Below, piece by piece: positions 1 to 9,043 of a DNA stretch of 64,000 bases. A model generated the notes under the pieces. It searched no databases. It saw only the letters and a list, made by a program, of their open reading frames with translations, and was not told the origin of the DNA. Every line of letters begins with the position of its first letter. Position 1 is the stretch's first letter. This stretch comes from Notolepis coatsorum (Eukaryota; Chordata; Actinopteri; Aulopiformes; Paralepididae). The stretch spans positions 82,732,860 through 82,796,859 of the forward strand of contig OZ020589.1 in assembly GCA_963971535.1 (NCBI GenBank), given 5' to 3'. Made by a program: the position numbers and the translations under genes.

Positions 1-47
1 TATATAAATAAATATATATATTCGGTTTAATCTGGCCCTTCACAACA

Positions 48-58
48 GCCACCCCCTG
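48..58 (-). other. Probable polypurine tract of the BEL element
   Basis: Read on the minus strand, the bases just before the 3' LTR are CAGGGGGTGGC. This G-rich run sits where plus-strand DNA priming occurs in LTR retrotransposons. It is short and broken by one T and one C, so the call rests mainly on position. Confidence 0.5.
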
Positions 59-156
59 AATAGGTCCCAGACCTAATCAGTTAAACAGAGACAGATTAAT
101 CGCGTTGTCTATTTACACATAAGGGTTTGCTGTAGGGGTCAGTCAACTTCACAAAG

Positions 157-3100
157 TCATAGGGTTGTAGGGTCATGGTCATCATCGATTGTGTCTGGGA
201 GTCGAGGCAGTTCTACGAGCCTTGCCACGGGACGGGTGTAAGTGCGACCCTGGACGAGCACTTCAGCTGCTCGGACCTTGCCGTCGGCACCGGTGATCAC
301 TTTGCTTACGCGGCCGGCCGGCCACATAGCTCTGGGCAGTGATTGATCAATAATCATGACGACTGTTCCTTCTGTCAAATTGTCTCTCTCCTTTACCCAC
401 TTCTGGCGGGTCTGTAGAGACGGTAGGTAGTGTTTAATGTCATCCGGTAGATTGGGGGCTCTGCGTAGGCGACCACCCACTCTGATGAGGGTATGAGCGT
501 CGCTCTCGGGGGCCAGATGAATTAATCTGCTGTCGGATGGGACGGGCTTTCCTCCCTGTAGACAGGCCAATTCATCGGGGAACGAGTCTCTCTGGGCTCG
601 CTGCAGTAGAAGCAATTCTGCTTCCTCGTAGTTAGCTGCTGACATATCAGCGGGGGACTTGCACTCCGGGTGGTACCGCAGGAATGTTCTTTGTTGTGCA
701 CTCTCTATGGACGTGCAATCGTCTATGTTAGGGTCGGTGGAGGCTACGGTGCTCAATCCACAGAACACAGACTTCTTATTTTCCACCTCCTCTGGACTTG
801 CTTCCCTCGGGATAGGCATGGGCCACTGTCCTTCCGGGAGTCTTAGGAATGCGGGGCCGTCACTGTAGACATTGCGACGGGTGAGGTCATCCAGGGGCAT
901 CCCCCGGGTGATGACGTCAGCTGGGTTCTGTTTTGTATCAACGTAGCGCCACTCTGTTTCTCCGGTTAACTCTTCGGTTAAGTCTTGAATCTCGGTGACT
1001 CTGACTCCCACAAAGACTTTGTACTTGCATGAGTCCGATTTGATCCAGGCGAGTACCGTCGTGGAATCTGACCACAGGATTGTTCTAGACACCGGTATGG
1101 TGAGCTCACGTTGGATGAGCGTGGCTCGGTGCGCTCCGGCTAGGGCTGCGCAGAGCTCTAGACGTGGGATAGATTGTTGCTTGCGTGGGGCTATTCTCGA
1201 GCGGGCGAGGACAAATGCTGTGTAGATCTCTCCCCCCTGGTCTTGGGCCCGCAAGTAGGCTACTGATCCGTATGCGACCTCTGAGGCGTCACTGAAGACG
1301 TGTAAGTCCATTTTACATGTCTCTGGCCTCACCGTGGGTGGGAAGTAGCTTCGGCGCATATTAACGCCTGGGAGTGAGTGGAGCTCCATCTCCCACTCTC
1401 TCCAGGTGGATGCAAGATGTGCGGGAATGGGGTCGTCCCAGCCCTGGTCCTTGTCCCACAATGCTCGTACAATCATTTTTGCCCTGGTGGTGTACGGTAG
1501 AATACATCCTAGCGGGTCATATTGTCGGGCGAGTGTTGTGTACACACTCCGTCTGGTGGTCGGCGCCGCCGCCGGCCTTCCCTGCTCCGTAGTCAGGGGC
1601 TTGTGTCTGTAGTGAAGCGAATCTGTTTTGAATCGCCACACCAATCCCAGGGTCATCTCCTGGGCTTCTCCCGGGATTGTAGCCATCCAGGTCTCGCTGC
1701 TGGCTGCCTTGTCCTCGGAGGAGAGGCTGCGCAGTACTTGCGGATCGCTGCTGGCCCACTGCCTGAGATCAAAGCCGCCTTTGATCAATGAGGCGCGGAG
1801 TTTAATCAGGAGAGCCTCGGCTTCTTCCTGGGTTGAAAGGCTTTGTAGACAGTTGTCTACGTAGAAGCTGTTCTTTACGCTGTGTCGGACCTCTTCGTCC
1901 GCTGCTGGGTCCTCTGCTACATGTTTCTGTAGTGCAAATGTCGCACAGCAGGGGCTGCACGTCGTTCCGAAGGGGAGGACTTCCCATTGGTAGATGGCTG
2001 GGTGCTCATCTCCTGGCTTCTCTCTCCATAGGAACCGTAACAGGGGCTTGTCCGCCTCTACTAATCTCACCTGCAGGAACATTCCTTTAATGTCCCCGCT
2101 GATGGCCACCTTTTCCTGGCGGAAGCGGAGTAGAACGCCGAGTAGGGAGGGGCCGAGTGTGGGACCGGGCAGTAACTCTTTATTCAGATTTTGGGATCCG
2201 ATCTGGTAGCTGCAGTTAAATACTATGCGGTCTTTACCGTTGTGATGGACCTTGTGGTGGGGCACGTACCACGATTCAGTGGTCTGGTCAGCCTCTTTAA
2301 TGTCCATCTTTGTGACGTGTCCCGCTGTGATGAGCTTCTCAATCTCAGCGCGGTATACACTCTCTTGGGCGGGGTTCTTGGCTAAGCGCCGCTCCGTGTT
2401 CAGCAGGTACCGTTCTGTGGCGTCTGTCTTGGCGTGGAAAGTAGGCATTCCTTCTCGCCGCAGGAGTGGCGTGGCGTATCTCAACACGCCGTTGACCGGG
2501 ACTCTCTTGGTCCCTGTCTCGAGGAGGTGAATTGCGTAAATGTCATCTTTAGAGCGAATGTCTTTCTTTCCGTTCTTAAAGGGCATTTGTTCCAAGGTCC
2601 ATAGCCGCTCTACGTGTTGCAGGAGTGCGGTTTCTCCCTCTGTGACTCGGGAGTGGAGACATCTAGTGGCTGTACTTCGGTTGAGAGATTTGGCGAGCGG
2701 GCCTTGGAGAGTCCATCCCAAACGGGTCTCGACTGCTGCAGGACAGCCTCGGGGTCCGGTATGAACCCGGTCTATCGGGACAATGAGGTCTGCATGGTCG
2801 GAGCCTATCAACAGGGTCGGCATAGCATTGTCTATGAGCGGGATCGGTAACTTGCGCAGATGTGCATATTTCTCCATCAGCTTGGCGACGGGGTATGTGT
2901 ACCGCGACAGTCCTATTTCTTGGCTGGTGAAAGCGTCTGCAATCTGGTACCGTCGCTCAGGCTGGCCGCTTGCTGCGATAGAGAATGAGACATTCTCGCC
3001 CTTTATCGTCTTCAAATCTCGTCTTATTGTCCGAATTGTCATTTGGGTTTCGCTTCCCCGCAGCCCTAGCTGGGCCGCAGCGGAGGCGAGCAGCAGGGTC

Positions 3101-3573
3101 TTCTCTGACCCGTCATCGAGGACGGCGTAAGTGTCCAGGACTTTATTCTGGTAGCTTAGTGTCACACGCACTACTTTTAGGAGTACTCGGGCTCCACTGC
3201 TGCTGGCGGGATCGATGTACATGACGCTCGCTTTGCGGCTGGATGGTGCAGGTGAAGGGCGCCGTCTGTTACTGTCGTGAAGTATGTCCAGATGGGCTCC
3301 ATCGCACTTGGTGCACCTTTTCTTTAAGCGGCATTCGGCTGCCATGTGTGAGCGCGCACAGCGAAAACAGCGCTTGTTGGACTTTATCCATTGACCTGCT
3401 TCCTCCGCGTTCAGCTTGGGGAAGGAGTCGCATTGCGCTAGCCAGTGTTCTTTCTCACAGTAGGGGCACACTATCTTCCACTTCTCCGTTCTGGAGGGGG
3501 TACTGTGGCTCCTGCTGCTCGGTACTGACTCCGATTGGTGCATCACAGTCACCGATCTTCTTCCATCATTTAG
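157..3573 (-). CDS. pol: BEL/Pao Pol: zinc knuckles, A17 protease, RT, RNase H; integrase core deleted
   Basis: Pol is in the same frame as gag and is reached through the UGA at 3574-3576. There is no ATG before 3543, so readthrough is the likely mode of expression. In order (numbering from 3552): three Cys/His knuckles at about residues 29-92; the protease motif VLDDGSEKTLL near 144-154; reverse transcriptase at about 395-600, with motif A GDIKGMFLQV, motif B LPFGTTCSP and motif C written YVDN instead of YxDD; and RNase H at about 750-890 (FSDAS, RLEL, LWSDS, NPADVITRG). The next block normally leads into the integrase zinc finger and DDE core. Here VGGRLRRAPNLPDDIKH runs straight into YLPSLQTRQKW, which normally follows the integrase core. 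The protein is 1131 residues, shorter than BEL Pol with integrase. The frame is otherwise open, so the deletion is in-frame. Confidence 0.93.
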   Translation of the reverse strand, partial: LNDGRRSVTVMHQSESVPSSRSHSTPSRTEKWKIVCPYCEKEHWLAQCDSFPKLNAEEAGQWIKSNKRCFRCARSHMAAECRLKKRCTKCDGAHLDILHDSNRRRPSPAPSSRKASVMYIDPASSSGARVLLKVVRVTLSYQNKVLDTYAVLDDGSEKTLLLASAAAQLGLRGSETQMTIRTIRRDLKTIKGENVSFSIAASGQPERRYQIADAFTSQEIGLSRYTYPVAKLMEKYAHLRKLPIPLIDNAMPTLLIGSDHADLIVPIDRVHTGPRGCPAAVETRLGWTLQGPLAKSLNRSTATRCLHSRVTEGETALLQHVERLWTLEQMPFKNGKKDIRSKDDIYAIHLLETGTKRVPVNGVLRYATPLLRREGMPTFHAKTDATERYLLNTERRLAKNPAQESVYRAEIEKLITAGHVTKMDIKEADQTTESWYVPHHKVHHNGKDRIVFNCSYQIGSQNLNKELLPGPTLGPSLLGVLLRFRQEKVAISGDIKGMFLQVRLVEADKPLLRFLWREKPGDEHPAIYQWEVLPFGTTCSPCCATFALQKHVAEDPAADEEVRHSVKNSFYVDNCLQSLSTQEEAEALLIKLRASLIKGGFDLRQWASSDPQVLRSLSSEDKAASSETWMATIPGEAQEMTLGLVWRFKTDSLHYRHKPLTTEQGRPAAAPTTRRSVYTTLARQYDPLGCILPYTTRAKMIVRALWDKDQGWDDPIPAHLASTWREWEMELHSLPGVNMRRSYFPPTVRPETCKMDLHVFSDASEVAYGSVAYLRAQDQGGEIYTAFVLARSRIAPRKQQSIPRLELCAALAGAHRATLIQRELTIPVSRTILWSDSTTVLAWIKSDSCKYKVFVGVRVTEIQDLTEELTGETEWRYVDTKQNPADVITRGMPLDDLTRRNVYSDGPAFLRLPEGQWPMPIPREASPEEVENKKSVFCGLSTVASTDPNIDDCTSIESAQQRTFLRYHPECKSPADMSAANYEEAELLLLQRAQRDSFPDELACLQGGKPVPSDSRLIHLAPESDAHTLIRVGGRLRRAPNLPDDIKHYLPSLQTRQKWVKERDNLTEGTVVMIIDQSLPRAMWPAGRVSKVITGADGKVRAAEVLVQGRTYTRPVARLVELPRLPDTIDDDHDPTTL

Positions 3574-3576
3574 TCA
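3571..3576 (-). promoter_or_regulatory. Candidate stop-codon readthrough site, UGA CUA
   Basis: Gag ends in TGA at 3576-3574 and the next codon is CTA, followed by AAT GAT GGA in the same frame as Pol. UGA followed by CUA is a well-characterised efficient readthrough context in viral and some cellular mRNAs. The stop is the only one between the gag ATG at 5319 and the end of pol at 157. Readthrough itself is inferred; the sequence shows only the context and the shared frame. Confidence 0.75.
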
Positions 3577-5319
3577 TCTGGTTCCTTCTCTGGAGCCAGG
3601 GGTGCTCCGTCCGAATGTATCTAGCCGTAGGCTGCTGACTTCTCTCGCCAGGAAGTCTGCTAGATCGAGGAGGTTCGGTTCGGGGCCATTCGGGTCTCTG
3701 TGGTCCCTCTGCCGCCTAAAGCGCTCCTGACGAGCGGGCGGCAGCTTCTCCAGGATCCTTTCCACATTTGAGTTGGCGTAAAGTTCATGCCTCCCCTTCT
3801 CTCTTTGCGCTCCCAACATCCCTACCAGGGACTGCACTCTGATGGACAGGTCGTCCAGTGCTCGATTGTCTATTGCTGGGGGTAAGCGGTCGATGTGTCG
3901 GATCTCCTGGATCACGTAATCCCATATGCGCCCATACCTCTGGTCCAATGCTACCAGCGCTGCTGTGTATGGGGTGGTGGAAGTCGCGTAGGCGAGCGCT
4001 ATATTATGTGCGCAGGGTACCTTTAAGTGCTTCAGTAGGATGGCGTATTTGTGGCGTTCATCCAATACATCCACCAACATGGTCTCCAGACACATGCGGA
4101 GTTCTGTATACTGGGCCCGGTTCTCTTGGGTGAAGTCGGGTACCATAGGCGTGCCAATGTATGACGCTGACTGTGGATACATCGGCGAGCGTTGGGGGAG
4201 AGGCCTCCTAGGCGAGTCTCCTCCCGCTCCTTGGTATGGGCTGGTACCGGCAGTGTACCATGGCCCGCTTGTCCAGGTGCTGTTCCTCGGTGCGGGTCGT
4301 GCGTCGTGCTCACCCGGGTATAGAGTCGGGGGTCTGTAGCGCAGCTCCGCGGGAGTATAGCCTGGGCTGTACCGGGCCTCCTGGTCCGGTAGAGTACTGT
4401 GCTGTCTTCGGGCGTGGTTCTCCTCCTCTTCCTCTTCGTCTTCAGTTAGGTCATCCAGTGCTTGTAGTCTCTGGTTTAGCCTCTCCACAGGATATGCTGC
4501 TCCTTCCCGGTTGCTAGGTCTCGCTTGGACCGGTGGGGGGAGGTGGTCTGTGGGGGGTATAGACCTCGTCTGTTGGTCAAGTTCAGGGTTGTTTACTCGG
4601 CTAGGGGATGCCGCCCTGGAGGTGTGTCTAGACGAGTTCCTGGAGCCTCTGGCGGAGGGAGAGGGTGTTGTCCGTCTGATCAGCTGTTCTATTAGTTGCG
4701 ACTGCTGTCTGTCGCGCGCTGCGTCCCGTTGAGCACCGGCTCGTTCTCGGGCCACATTCTCTTCCATCTGAATGCGTCTTATTTCTAGACGTATCTGCTC
4801 GTGTTCGCTTCGCTGCTGGATCTGCAGTCGGTCGCGTTCAGCAGCGGCGTTCAGGCTGATGAGGAAGGCCTGCTGTAGGGTCCTCTCTGCCTCGCTGGGA
4901 GAAGGCGGTTGTATAGGGGAGCCTTCCCTCGGGGTACTCCTTGCGGAGCCTTGGAGTTCTATCTCCACGGTGCTCTCCCCGTCTTCTTCCGTGCCGAGTT
5001 CTCTCTCGGTAGCGTTGTATTCCTCCCGGGACTCATCGGGGACTACTTCTTCAGTACTGGCGGGGTGTGAAGTCATGTCTGGTTCCCACTGGTCCCCACC
5101 GTGAACTTGGTCAGTTACATTAGAGCCCGTAGGGGCCTCTATGGTCGGGGTAGTCTGGGCGTTGGGGTTAGACATACTTTTACTTTCTAGTTTTACCGCG
5201 TTTACTGTTAGTAGAAGACTAGGTTGTTGACTGACAGCGTAAGCCTCTAAGTACTGAGGGAGCCGTCGTTCGCGCTGCGGGCGTTGGTTAGGAGGATCGT
5301 TTCGTGGAGTGTTCATCAT
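3574..5319 (-). CDS. gag: BEL/Pao Gag with DUF1759-like core
   Basis: Structural protein of the BEL particle. I place the start at the first of two adjacent ATG codons (5319), 66 nt after the primer site; the frame is open 24 nt further upstream but without an ATG. The N-terminal third is acidic and proline/serine rich, followed by a Glu/Arg/Gln-rich predicted coiled coil (about residues 150-215) and a run of acidic residues. The C-terminal 170 residues (from about PDFTQENRAQYTELRMCLE) resemble the DUF1759 capsid-like region of BEL/Pao Gags. The zinc knuckles lie after the stop codon, in the Pol extension. Thus only the readthrough product would carry the nucleic-acid binding knuckles, which is unusual in layout. 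Confidence 0.88.
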   Translation of the reverse strand: MMNTPRNDPPNQRPQRERRLPQYLEAYAVSQQPSLLLTVNAVKLESKSMSNPNAQTTPTIEAPTGSNVTDQVHGGDQWEPDMTSHPASTEEVVPDESREEYNATERELGTEEDGESTVEIELQGSARSTPREGSPIQPPSPSEAERTLQQAFLISLNAAAERDRLQIQQRSEHEQIRLEIRRIQMEENVARERAGAQRDAARDRQQSQLIEQLIRRTTPSPSARGSRNSSRHTSRAASPSRVNNPELDQQTRSIPPTDHLPPPVQARPSNREGAAYPVERLNQRLQALDDLTEDEEEEEENHARRQHSTLPDQEARYSPGYTPAELRYRPPTLYPGEHDARPAPRNSTWTSGPWYTAGTSPYQGAGGDSPRRPLPQRSPMYPQSASYIGTPMVPDFTQENRAQYTELRMCLETMLVDVLDERHKYAILLKHLKVPCAHNIALAYATSTTPYTAALVALDQRYGRIWDYVIQEIRHIDRLPPAIDNRALDDLSIRVQSLVGMLGAQREKGRHELYANSNVERILEKLPPARQERFRRQRDHRDPNGPEPNLLDLADFLAREVSSLRLDTFGRSTPGSREGTR

Positions 5320-5368
5320 AGGCCATTTCAATATTAATAACACTATATTAATATTACACTAATTACCC

Positions 5369-5385
5369 TCCGGCTCGAAGGACCA
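5369..5385 (-). other. Primer-binding site complementary to tRNA-Tyr 3' end
   Basis: On the plus strand these 17 bases read TCCGGCTCGAAGGACCA, the 3' end of eukaryotic tRNA-Tyr (acceptor CCTTCGA / TCGAAGG, then A and CCA). Two bases separate the site from the LTR end at 5388. Position and match together make it the minus-strand DNA primer site. The tRNA identity is from memory of tRNA-Tyr and should be checked against the genome's own tRNA set. Confidence 0.8.
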
Positions 5386-5387
5386 AT

Positions 5388-6815
5388 TGTAACTGAGGGG
5401 TACAATTCCCTGACTGTATTACTAGATATGATACTTACTACCACTACCTTTGTACTTAATATTCGGCCACCCAGTACACGGCATAAATATATTATCATAA
5501 ACACTCTCACGTAGATGAAACGGATCCAACACAAATGTACGAAGTCGAAACAGGTCTTTATTTCTACACAGCGATGGTGTGTAGAACAAGCACTTAATCA
5601 CTTAATTACATTTATGAATTGAAATAGTATGCACTTTTATGGCAAAGAGTATTCGTCGGTATATCAATAGAGAATGTCCAATCTCTGAAGGCGCAGGTGG
5701 TAAATATACGACCTGGAATAGTTAAGGAATAACAGCAATGATACTTTAATGATTATAGACTGGATACACTAGAGGGGGTTAATCCGGTCGCTTGTAAGCC
5801 GACAGGAGTAGGAGGGGGGGGGGGGTAGAATCCGGCTGCCTCGTCCGGCCAAGGGTATCCCAGGTGAACCCACTGTAGTGCCGTTCAATGCGCCGGCGAT
5901 CCTTGGACCACAGATGAAAGCAGGTGGACTCTTTGTGGGCCGGCTCTCTCCGGTCCACGGGGGAGAGACGTGAAGCGACCTCGTCTTGCAGAGCGTCTCC
6001 TCACCTTGCGTCCTCTCCAGGGGGGGGGGTTCCAACACACGGCAGTGTCGGGGGTCTTTATCCATGGAATAATCAAAGTATACAAAGCATAATCCGTGCC
6101 TGGGAAGGCGGGCTGTCGTCGGTAGAATAATCCGGTATACAGGTCCACTCGCTCGTCGGCTCTGGGGCTCCTCGGGTGCAGCTTCACATGGGGTCAACCA
6201 CCCTGGGTAAGCAGCCAGTTCTCTGCCCGAAACGATGGGGTACTGACTACGGTAGTATTCTCACCGCACGAAGCACTATATATTAACAGACTATTATTAG
6301 CTTAATAGACTACGTCCAACTCGACGATATAGTGCCAAATATGACTATTCAAATATTAATATACACGATGTCTCAATACCGATGGTAGGCGAACTTGGCC
6401 TTACTCCCACACGTGGCGTCGCGGGGAGGCTTTACGTCTGTGACTCTATTGGAGGGTAAGAAACTGGACTGAAAAGAAAGTCCTACTTTAGTAGCGCAGT
6501 ATATATACGCACTATGAACAAATAGTCCCATTAGTGGTGCGGTAGCCAGATTCCTACGCGGAACTAGGACTTGTTCGTACATGTGGAGCGGTACGTTTGA
6601 ACTGGGTCTGAGGGGTATGGCAGCCTGGCACCAAGGTCTCGACCAATAGTAGAATGGAGACTATTATGGGATGTTCAGTAGGCTAGAATGGATATTCAAT
6701 GCATATTGTACAAGGAATATACAAGGGATATCAGGGAATATTAGAGAATATACAAATACAATTAAATATATATAAATAAATATATATATTCGGTTTAATC
6801 TGGCCCTTCACAACA
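5388..6815 (-). repeat. 5' LTR of the BEL element
   Basis: The LTR is 1428 bp. On the minus strand it begins TGTTGTGAAGGGCCAG and ends CCCTCAGTTACA. Its outer 47 bp repeat exactly at 1-47. A diverged solo copy of the same LTR family lies at 53326-54679 in the same orientation, which confirms both ends. The LTR is AT-rich at its outer end, with TATATATA runs, and contains two G tracts. I see no protein-coding signal in it. Confidence 0.92.
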
Positions 6816-6834
6816 GAGAGTCTGGTTAATGTTG

Positions 6835-6865
<31 letters not shown>

Positions 6866-7150
6866 AACTGTGTTAAACTCTGGCTTGCTGCAAGCCCTCG
6901 GACATCTATGCCCACGGAGCTTTCAGTGTACACAAGCGAGCGGCCCCGCCTGCATTCCCACACGGAGACAAACGGAGTAGTACCTGGCTGCAGTGGAAAA
7001 GGAACGAAGTACCAGGTGCCTAAAGCGGGTCGAGTCGAGTAGGTACTATGCAGTGGAAAAGCGCCATTAGACTAGAGGCATGCTATAAGAGTAGACTACT
7101 AAAAAAAAAAAAAATGCATTCAAACTTTTTTTTTTTTTGTGCGCACTGTG
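6816..7150. repeat. Relic related to the hAT at 14469-15476, with (ATTG)n
   Basis: Bases 6816-6975 share a run with 15236-15340: TTAATGTTGTTATTGATTGATTG, then AAACTGTGTT and a shared GCGGCCC...CCTCC/GC block. The BEL element therefore inserted next to or into a relic of that family. An (ATTG)n run sits at 6838-6866. From 6980 two blocks with CAGTGGAAAA repeat in direct orientation (6990 and 7050). Confidence 0.5.
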
Positions 7151-7470
7151 CGGTAATTACCGCGGCGGTAGGAAATATTTCGCAAATTCGTGCGGTAAGG
7201 AAAATATCAATACCGCGGCAGCTCTACATGTAGCCCCTAAAATGCTTAGAAAAGGAAAACAGAAAGCGTGGAATAAACTCGCCGAAACGGAAAAGTGTCC
7301 CTCGGGCGCGCCGTGATTCCGATCCGCGTGAAAATATTCACGGCCATAGAGGAGACCGTGGGACACCTTTTTGCAACCGAATATGTGTCTCGAATTTGCT
7401 CCCACGCGGCGCGCAAAATCGCGCAAGGAAAAATCTGACCAAAAATTAACCAATGCTCCAGCAGTATTAA
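7150..7470. other. Unassigned AT/GC-mixed repeat DNA
   Basis: There is a short palindromic GCGGTAATTACCGC-type motif near 7150-7165 and no supported coding sequence. It is probably decayed transposon DNA, family not recognised. Confidence 0.4.
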
Positions 7471-7471
7471 T

Positions 7472-7612
7472 GACCCTGATGTAAACAAGACAAACGTCTT
7501 TCTCTGGTCTGCATCCCCTTATACAATTGTGTGTATTGAGCCGTACTGTATTGTACCCATTCTGCAATCTGTTAAATAAATAAAAAGAAAGTTTGACTGG
7601 CCGCCGAGCCAT
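7472..7612 (+). repeat. LINE 3' tail, copy 1 of a four-copy family
   Basis: It contains CCCTGATGTAAACAAGAC, TCTTTCTCTGGTCTGCATCC and TGTACCCATTCTGCAATCTG followed by TTAAATAAATAAA. The same blocks occur at 27215-27349 (plus) and at 39103-39348 and 63560-63735 (minus), each ending in a short simple-repeat tail. This is typical of 5'-truncated LINE copies. The LINE clade is not clear from the tail alone. A poly-A tract at 7644-7673 lies just downstream. Confidence 0.7.
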
Positions 7613-7639
7613 ACTGTAGTGTACATGGTGACTGCTTGA

Positions 7640-7674
<35 letters not shown>

Positions 7675-7680
<6 letters not shown>

Positions 7681-8112
7681 GAAGATATAAGCTTTTTTCT
7701 GATATGTGCTAAAATCCATGAGGAAATGAAAACGGCTATTATCAGCGCGCGCCTCGAATGTGCGTGCGGGCACGTATACTATTGATCATCTAGCGTTTAT
7801 TTGAAAACTATTCATAAATAGGCCGACAAATATCAACGTTCTGGAATATTCCAGTAAAAGACGATTATCACAGAATGGGCTGTTTTTTACCTCAAAACGG
7901 GTGCTTTTCAAAATGCTCTCAAACGGAAATGAAGCGATAAAAAACCAATCTGCCTTGACAGCACTGACTAGAAAATGATTCTTTGATAAGCGACGGGCAG
8001 ATTAGACACAGCCATAATTTAAAACATAGATTAGGCGATATTAAGGTTAACATTGGCGCCGATGGTGGCATTCAAGCACTAAGTCGTGCGCCCCCTGGTG
8101 GCACTGAAAGTG
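7675..8112. mobile_element. TTAA-type (piggyBac-like) element, right half only
   Basis: The right end is GGTGGCACTGAAAGTG followed by TTAA (8113-8116), the same terminus as the full copy at 47768-48727. The interior also matches it (TTTGAAAACTATTCATAAAT, GATTATCACAGAAT, GATAAGCGACGG). The left half is missing beyond the poly-A run. Confidence 0.7.
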
Positions 8113-8116
8113 TTAA

Positions 8117-8595
8117 CAGGAAGCCTAGTGGATTGGGTGAGTGGGTGTACTAAATCAGGCTCCTGCAGAGAACATCCTGTCTTTCTGCCTTGCATTCTGG
8201 CTTGTTATTTCTAGATACAATGAATGTCCATATTTGCATAGAGTAGGCCAATTAATTTGTCTCTGATAATGTCCTGGGGGGGGGGGGGGGGACACGCGCA
8301 CAAACCATGATCATAAGCTTATAGGCTATCCGGCCACCCAATCCAGAAAACTTACTTTTGATTTTCTGTCTCGTTAGATGTCCCTGTGCTGCGGAAGGGT
8401 CAACGACTAAGATTGGTTTGAGTTTAGCTAGACATCCATAAATAGGCTTTTCACTGTAGAGGATATGTAAAATACAGGTTTGTTTTATGCACAAATGTAT
8501 TCTATATTTGGGTTGTTTAAGTAATAAGTAGAATGTTATGTCTAAAGACTTGACTTGACTGCAAGTAGGATTTTCCATGGTTTTTAGAATTACTT
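8117..8595. other. No gene; one G homopolymer
   Basis: A run of about 16 G lies at 8276-8291. Nothing else is supported here. Confidence 0.5.
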
Positions 8596-9043
8596 GGATG
8601 GAAAAAGACGTGAATATCATAACAACATTAGCTTATATACAGGTATTTTCCTAGACCCATTCAAAACAGAGCTCGTAAGACCCTTACTAAAGAAACCCAA
8701 ACTAGACAGTAATGTACTACTAACCAACTATAGGCCAATATCCAACCTCCCATTCATCAGCAAGATACTTGAAAAAATTGTCTCAATACAAATAAAGTCC
8801 TTTCTCAAAGAAAACAACATCATGGAGGAATTTCAATCAGGCTTCAGAATGCACCATAGCACTGAAACTGCTCTTACAAAAATAATTAGTGACCTCAGAA
8901 TAAACTCTGATGCAAACAAAGTCTCAATTCTCGTCCTATTAGATCTAAGCGCAGCGTTTGACACAATCGACCATGATATCCTAATACATCGTCTAGAAAA
9001 GTTAGTTCCGGTCTTTCTGACTATATATTAAACTGGTTCAGAA

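Larger units (their letters stand above)
1..6815 (-). mobile_element. BEL/Pao LTR retrotransposon, 3' LTR cut by window edge
   Basis: The element reads on the minus strand. Its 5' LTR is at 5388-6815, followed by a tRNA-Tyr-type primer site, gag, pol, a short G-rich tract and the first 47 bp of the 3' LTR at 1-47. Those 47 bp are identical to the matching end of the 5' LTR (6769-6815), which suggests a recent insertion, although the sample is small. The LTR ends are TGTTGTG...GTTACA. Gag carries a DUF1759-like region. Pol has zinc knuckles, an A17-like protease, reverse transcriptase and RNase H, which places it in BEL/Pao. The integrase core is absent. The target duplication cannot be tested because the left LTR continues outside the window. 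Confidence 0.95.

Noticed and set aside
1517-3638. Many plus-strand frames opposite pol
   Set aside because: Antisense of a high-GC coding region; no domains.
5769-6197. A 142-codon frame in the BEL LTR
   Set aside because: No domain, and it lies in LTR sequence with G tracts. The solo LTR does not support a conserved frame.
7157-7612. A 151-codon minus-strand frame as a gene
   Set aside because: It crosses a LINE 3' tail in antisense and has no recognisable domain.
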